A stretch of DNA of 23,657 bases from an archaeon (GTDB lineage Archaea; Nanobdellota; Nanobdellia; Pacearchaeales; GW2011-AR1), in contig DAIENA010000008.1 in assembly GCA_027341315.1 (NCBI GenBank), forward strand, positions 1 through 23,657, given 5' to 3'. The translations under genes were made by a program, and so were the position numbers. Shown piece by piece: positions 21,929-23,657 of the stretch. The notes below the pieces were generated by a model. It ran no database searches and was not told the DNA's origin. It worked only from the letters and a program-made list of their open reading frames with translations. The stretch's first letter is position 1, and each line of letters opens with the position of its first letter.

Positions 21929-22205
21929 GAAAACAATTATTTATTTTTGTTTATATTATTTCATTAAAATTTTTGAGTGAATGAAGATAGTTAGAATTCC
22001 CGAGTTAAATGCAATGTAATTAATGTAAAGTTAAAAAGGATTTTCAGACCAAAAAATTTTATGCAACATCTTGGACACTTTTGAAATTTTTATTTAAGAG
22101 TTATTTTTTATTAAAAAAATAAACCAAAATTTGGTGACAAAATGTAATCTTGAATAAAAATTTCATTGGAAAATCTTATAAACAAATTGGGTTTTAGACT
22201 TACGA
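21929..22205. other. Intergenic stretch of 277 bp, no gene seen
   Basis: Very AT-rich. It holds the promoter of the 74-aa gene at its left end and the tRNA-Gln TATA box (CTTATAAAC, 22175-22183) at its right end. In between is a perfect short palindrome, ACCAAAATTTGGT at 22123-22135, of unknown meaning. I found no convincing C/D or H/ACA box RNA. Confidence 0.5.
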
Positions 22206-22358
22206 AGCCCCATAGTACAGCGGTCAAGTATGCAGGCCTTTGAAGGCGAAGGCAACCTTTCGGTTTCCTACCGCTCTACCTTCCATTGAGAGAGCTTCTC
22301 TTTCGAGAAGGTATACTGAAGAAAGCCTGTGACCCCGGTTCGAATCCGGGTGGGGCTA
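22206..22358 (+). tRNA. tRNA-Gln (anticodon UUG) with an 80-nt intron
   Basis: Exons 22206-22243 and 22324-22358. Acceptor AGCCCCA/TGGGGCT carries the A1-U72 pair typical of archaeal tRNA-Gln; D-stem GTAC/GTAT; anticodon stem CAGGC/GCCTG around loop CTTTGAA; T-stem CCCGG/CCGGG with TTCGAAT; discriminator A. Anticodon TTG. The intron lies between positions 37 and 38, the commonest archaeal site. A TATA box is 27 nt upstream. Confidence 0.93.
22244..22323 (+). other. tRNA-Gln intron with bulge-helix-bulge-like junction
   Basis: 80 nt. The junction can form a 4-bp helix (CTTT, positions 32-35, with GAAG at the intron 3' end) flanked by three-base bulges GAA and AAA, each cut between the second and third base, as the archaeal splicing endonuclease requires. 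Inside are two hairpins: AACC-TTTC-GGTT with an extended stem, and TACCTTC/GAAGGTA. The outer intron helix is weak, so this may be a relaxed form. Confidence 0.75.
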
Positions 22359-22512
22359 TGCTACTTTCAGGATGAGAACCGATTTTTCGACGAGGAAATT
22401 CAATTGCCCTCAAATAGAAATGCTTCCGGCAATTGCAGTTTCCGAGCACGGGTTGGAGGGGGTCCTTTTCTAGAATATAAATTCTTAAAAATCTATTTTG
22501 AATTATTTTAAT

Positions 22513-22833
22513 ATGCACCTATTGAAATATTTTAGTTCTATAATAAAAAATGTTGGAGAGAATACTCAAAATCCTGGAAGATTGATGGATTTAGTGGCGG
22601 AAGTTCTTTCTGAAAAAATGTTATATAATTTTTCTCTTGAAGAAAATAAATATTACGGGCAGGTCATTCCTTTAATCGCTAAAATCGGATTTGTAGAAAA
22701 TTATGGAAATGAACTAAGGGTTTCATCAAGGGGAAAAAGGTTTGTAAATTTATACGAGAAAATATTTGGAGAATTTATGGATTATAAAATTTCTGAATTG
22801 GAATATAACCCATCTGATTTTTTTATTAACTGA
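22513..22833 (+). CDS. Small winged-helix-like protein
   Basis: 106 residues. The segment from about 55 to 90, GQVIPLIAKIGFVENYGNELRVSSRGKRF, has the shape of a winged helix-turn-helix: a recognition helix, a short Gly turn, then a wing with RVSSRGKRF and a final helix. This suggests a DNA-binding regulator, but the match is from pattern only. A TTG at 22498 could also open the frame; the ATG at 22513 fits better with CTTAAAAATC about 25 nt upstream. It lies 154 bp after tRNA-Gln in an AT-rich, CpG-poor stretch. The stop is 4 bp from the convergent membrane-protein gene. Confidence 0.6.
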   Translation: MHLLKYFSSIIKNVGENTQNPGRLMDLVAEVLSEKMLYNFSLEENKYYGQVIPLIAKIGFVENYGNELRVSSRGKRFVNLYEKIFGEFMDYKISELEYNPSDFFIN

Positions 22834-22837
22834 AAAA

Positions 22838-23212
22838 TTATTTCTTTCTCTTTAATTCTTCCAATTCTTTTTTCGTTCGTTCAAGTTCAAGTCTTATTTT
22901 TCTTTCGTGTTTGTGATGAACGTGGTCGCGGTAGATGTAATAAAAACTCAATGGGACAAAAACCATATAAGCAACTTCCATAACCGGGTTCGTCAAAATC
23001 GGCGTGACGTTGACACCCAAAACGTACATCGCCTGTTCGTGCGACACTTCCACTTGCGACATGGCTAAAGCGCCGATTGCCGGAATGACGTGCGAAAGTG
23101 TGTGAACAAATCCAAGAATTCCGAGTCCGATTATTCCAAGGACGCTTGATTTTTCTTTAACCTTTTCAGAAACAGTTTCTTCATCATAATCCAGCTTCTT
23201 TTTTTTAATCAT
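22838..23212 (-). CDS. His-rich two-helix membrane protein
   Basis: 124 residues, family not recognised. A charged cytosolic start (KKKKLDYDEETVSEKVKEKS) precedes a first membrane segment at about 24-51 that contains HTLSH (His37 and His41). A second segment lies at 75-94 and is followed directly by RDHVHHKHERK with four histidines (97, 99, 100, 102). A basic coiled-coil-like tail closes the protein. Histidines inside and at the edge of the membrane suggest metal or heme binding (inference). A GTTTATAAC box on the minus strand about 27 nt before the ATG supports the start. It is divergent from the LysM gene. Confidence 0.7.
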   Translation of the reverse strand: MIKKKKLDYDEETVSEKVKEKSSVLGIIGLGILGFVHTLSHVIPAIGALAMSQVEVSHEQAMYVLGVNVTPILTNPVMEVAYMVFVPLSFYYIYRDHVHHKHERKIRLELERTKKELEELKRKK

Positions 23213-23306
23213 CTAAAATTTAAGAAAAATGTTGTTATAAACTTTATCAATTACTTATTTTATATATGAAGAAAATTATAAATAGAGGATTCTATTCTTT
23301 ATTTTT

Positions 23307-23657
23307 ATGATACCAAAAAAGAAATTAGATAAACCAATTACTAAAGTGTTTTTCTACACAATCTTAGGGGGATCTATGATTGGAATGATTGCCCTTTCTG
23401 ATTACTTTTTTAACAGGTTAGATTCAGAATTCAATACTAAAAGAGAAATAGTGAAAGCAAAAATTCTTGAATTGAAGGAGAGTTCAGAAAAAGGCTTGGG
23501 AGCTCTTGAATATAAAATTAATAATTCTTTTTATAAAGTTGAGAGGGGAGATAATCTTTCGAAAATAGCAGGAAAATATGGTTGCAAAACCTCCAGTCAA
23601 ATTTCTAATTTTATTAATGAAGTTCAGGAGATTAATCAGTTTTTATTTACTGAAGAC
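23307..23657 (+). CDS. Membrane-anchored LysM-domain protein (partial, 3' end missing)
   Basis: The frame is open to the window edge, giving 117 residues. A basic start (MIPKKKLDK) leads into a membrane helix at about 13-30, then a Glu/Lys-rich stalk to residue 70. A LysM repeat starts with FYKVERGDNLSKIAGKYG (75-92) and continues toward ISNFINEVQEIN, matching the opening Val-x-x-Gly-Asp-x-Leu-x-x-Ile-Ala of the fold. LysM binds N-acetylglucosamine polymers such as peptidoglycan or chitin. TTATAAATA at 23276-23284 lies about 27 nt before the ATG. Whether a catalytic domain follows is unknown. Confidence 0.8.
   Translation, partial: MIPKKKLDKPITKVFFYTILGGSMIGMIALSDYFFNRLDSEFNTKREIVKAKILELKESSEKGLGALEYKINNSFYKVERGDNLSKIAGKYGCKTSSQISNFINEVQEINQFLFTED

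Noticed and set aside
22123..22135. Palindrome ACCAAAATTTGGT as an operator
   Set aside because: It lies about 70 bp upstream of the tRNA with no adjacent protein gene start. One short AT-rich palindrome is not enough to call a regulatory site.
22244..22323. Box C/D guide RNA in the tRNA-Gln intron
   Set aside because: A CTGA is present near the 3' end, but I see no C box (RTGATGA) in a suitable position.
22276..22518. Minus-strand 80-residue frame containing APPGFEPGS
   Set aside because: It is antisense to the 3' exon and intron of tRNA-Gln and is another tRNA-derived false protein.
1..23657. CRISPR array, transposase or phage genes
   Set aside because: I found no regularly spaced repeats, Cas-like proteins, transposase motifs or phage structural genes on either strand.

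Overview
The window looks like a piece of an AT-rich, tightly packed archaeal genome, most likely from a DPANN lineage (Pacearchaeota/Woesearchaeota-like; the lineage is inference). Archaeal markers are Cbf5, TrmY, ribosomal protein eS8, an LSm protein, archaeal RNase Z, a tRNA-Gln with an anticodon-loop intron and the A1-U72 pair, and TATA boxes about 25-30 nt upstream of start codons, which implies mostly leaderless mRNAs. Few genes have Shine-Dalgarno sites; where present they read GAGGTGA, GGTGA or GGAG and decide the start.

Left part (1-6.4 kb). A class II lysyl-tRNA synthetase is cut by the left edge. Two orphan genes follow (1062 and 1436, the second exported or lipoprotein-like), then on the minus strand RNase HI, an unknown 86-aa protein and acylphosphatase. 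Next is a minus-strand operon of an ApbE-type flavin transferase, a NOX/ferric-reductase-like membrane flavocytochrome and a small membrane-anchored Pro/Thr-rich protein. TrmY and a small lipoprotein follow.

Middle part (6.4-15 kb). A five-gene minus-strand operon encodes the DNA glycosylase AlkD, an ASCH-domain protein, a radical SAM protein, the pseudouridine synthase Cbf5 and a lipoprotein with an EF-hand-like loop. AlkD is divergent from an endonuclease III that lacks the iron-sulfur cluster; the two share a 32-bp symmetrical promoter. Then come an unknown 120-aa protein, a membrane-anchored cyclophilin, a tandem pair of unrecognised paralogs, PEP synthase and another orphan.

Right part (15-23.7 kb). 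Here lie uS10, a CPA2/Kef-like antiporter with an RCK domain, eS8, LSm, a 61-aa membrane protein with a leaderless GTG start, a LysE-type exporter, RNase Z, tRNA-Arg(UCU) followed by an 18-bp repeat of its own 3' end (att-like), a MinD/ParA ATPase, a class I glutamine amidotransferase, an unknown 74-aa protein with a hairpin/T-tract terminator, the intron-containing tRNA-Gln(UUG), a small winged-helix-like protein, a His-rich membrane protein and a LysM protein cut by the right edge.

How it fits together. Much of the content is RNA processing and translation (lysS, cbf5, trmY, rnz, uS10, eS8, LSm, two tRNAs) and base-excision repair (alkD, nth). Membrane energetics or ion handling is represented by the ferric-reductase operon, the antiporter and LysE. 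Envelope proteins include two clear lipoproteins, a possible third, a LysM protein and anchored cyclophilin. Convergent neighbours are nearly always packed stop-to-stop. Conserved genes are CpG-rich while several orphans are strikingly CpG-poor. I saw no CRISPR array, transposase or phage gene. No stretch over 300 bases lacks a gene.
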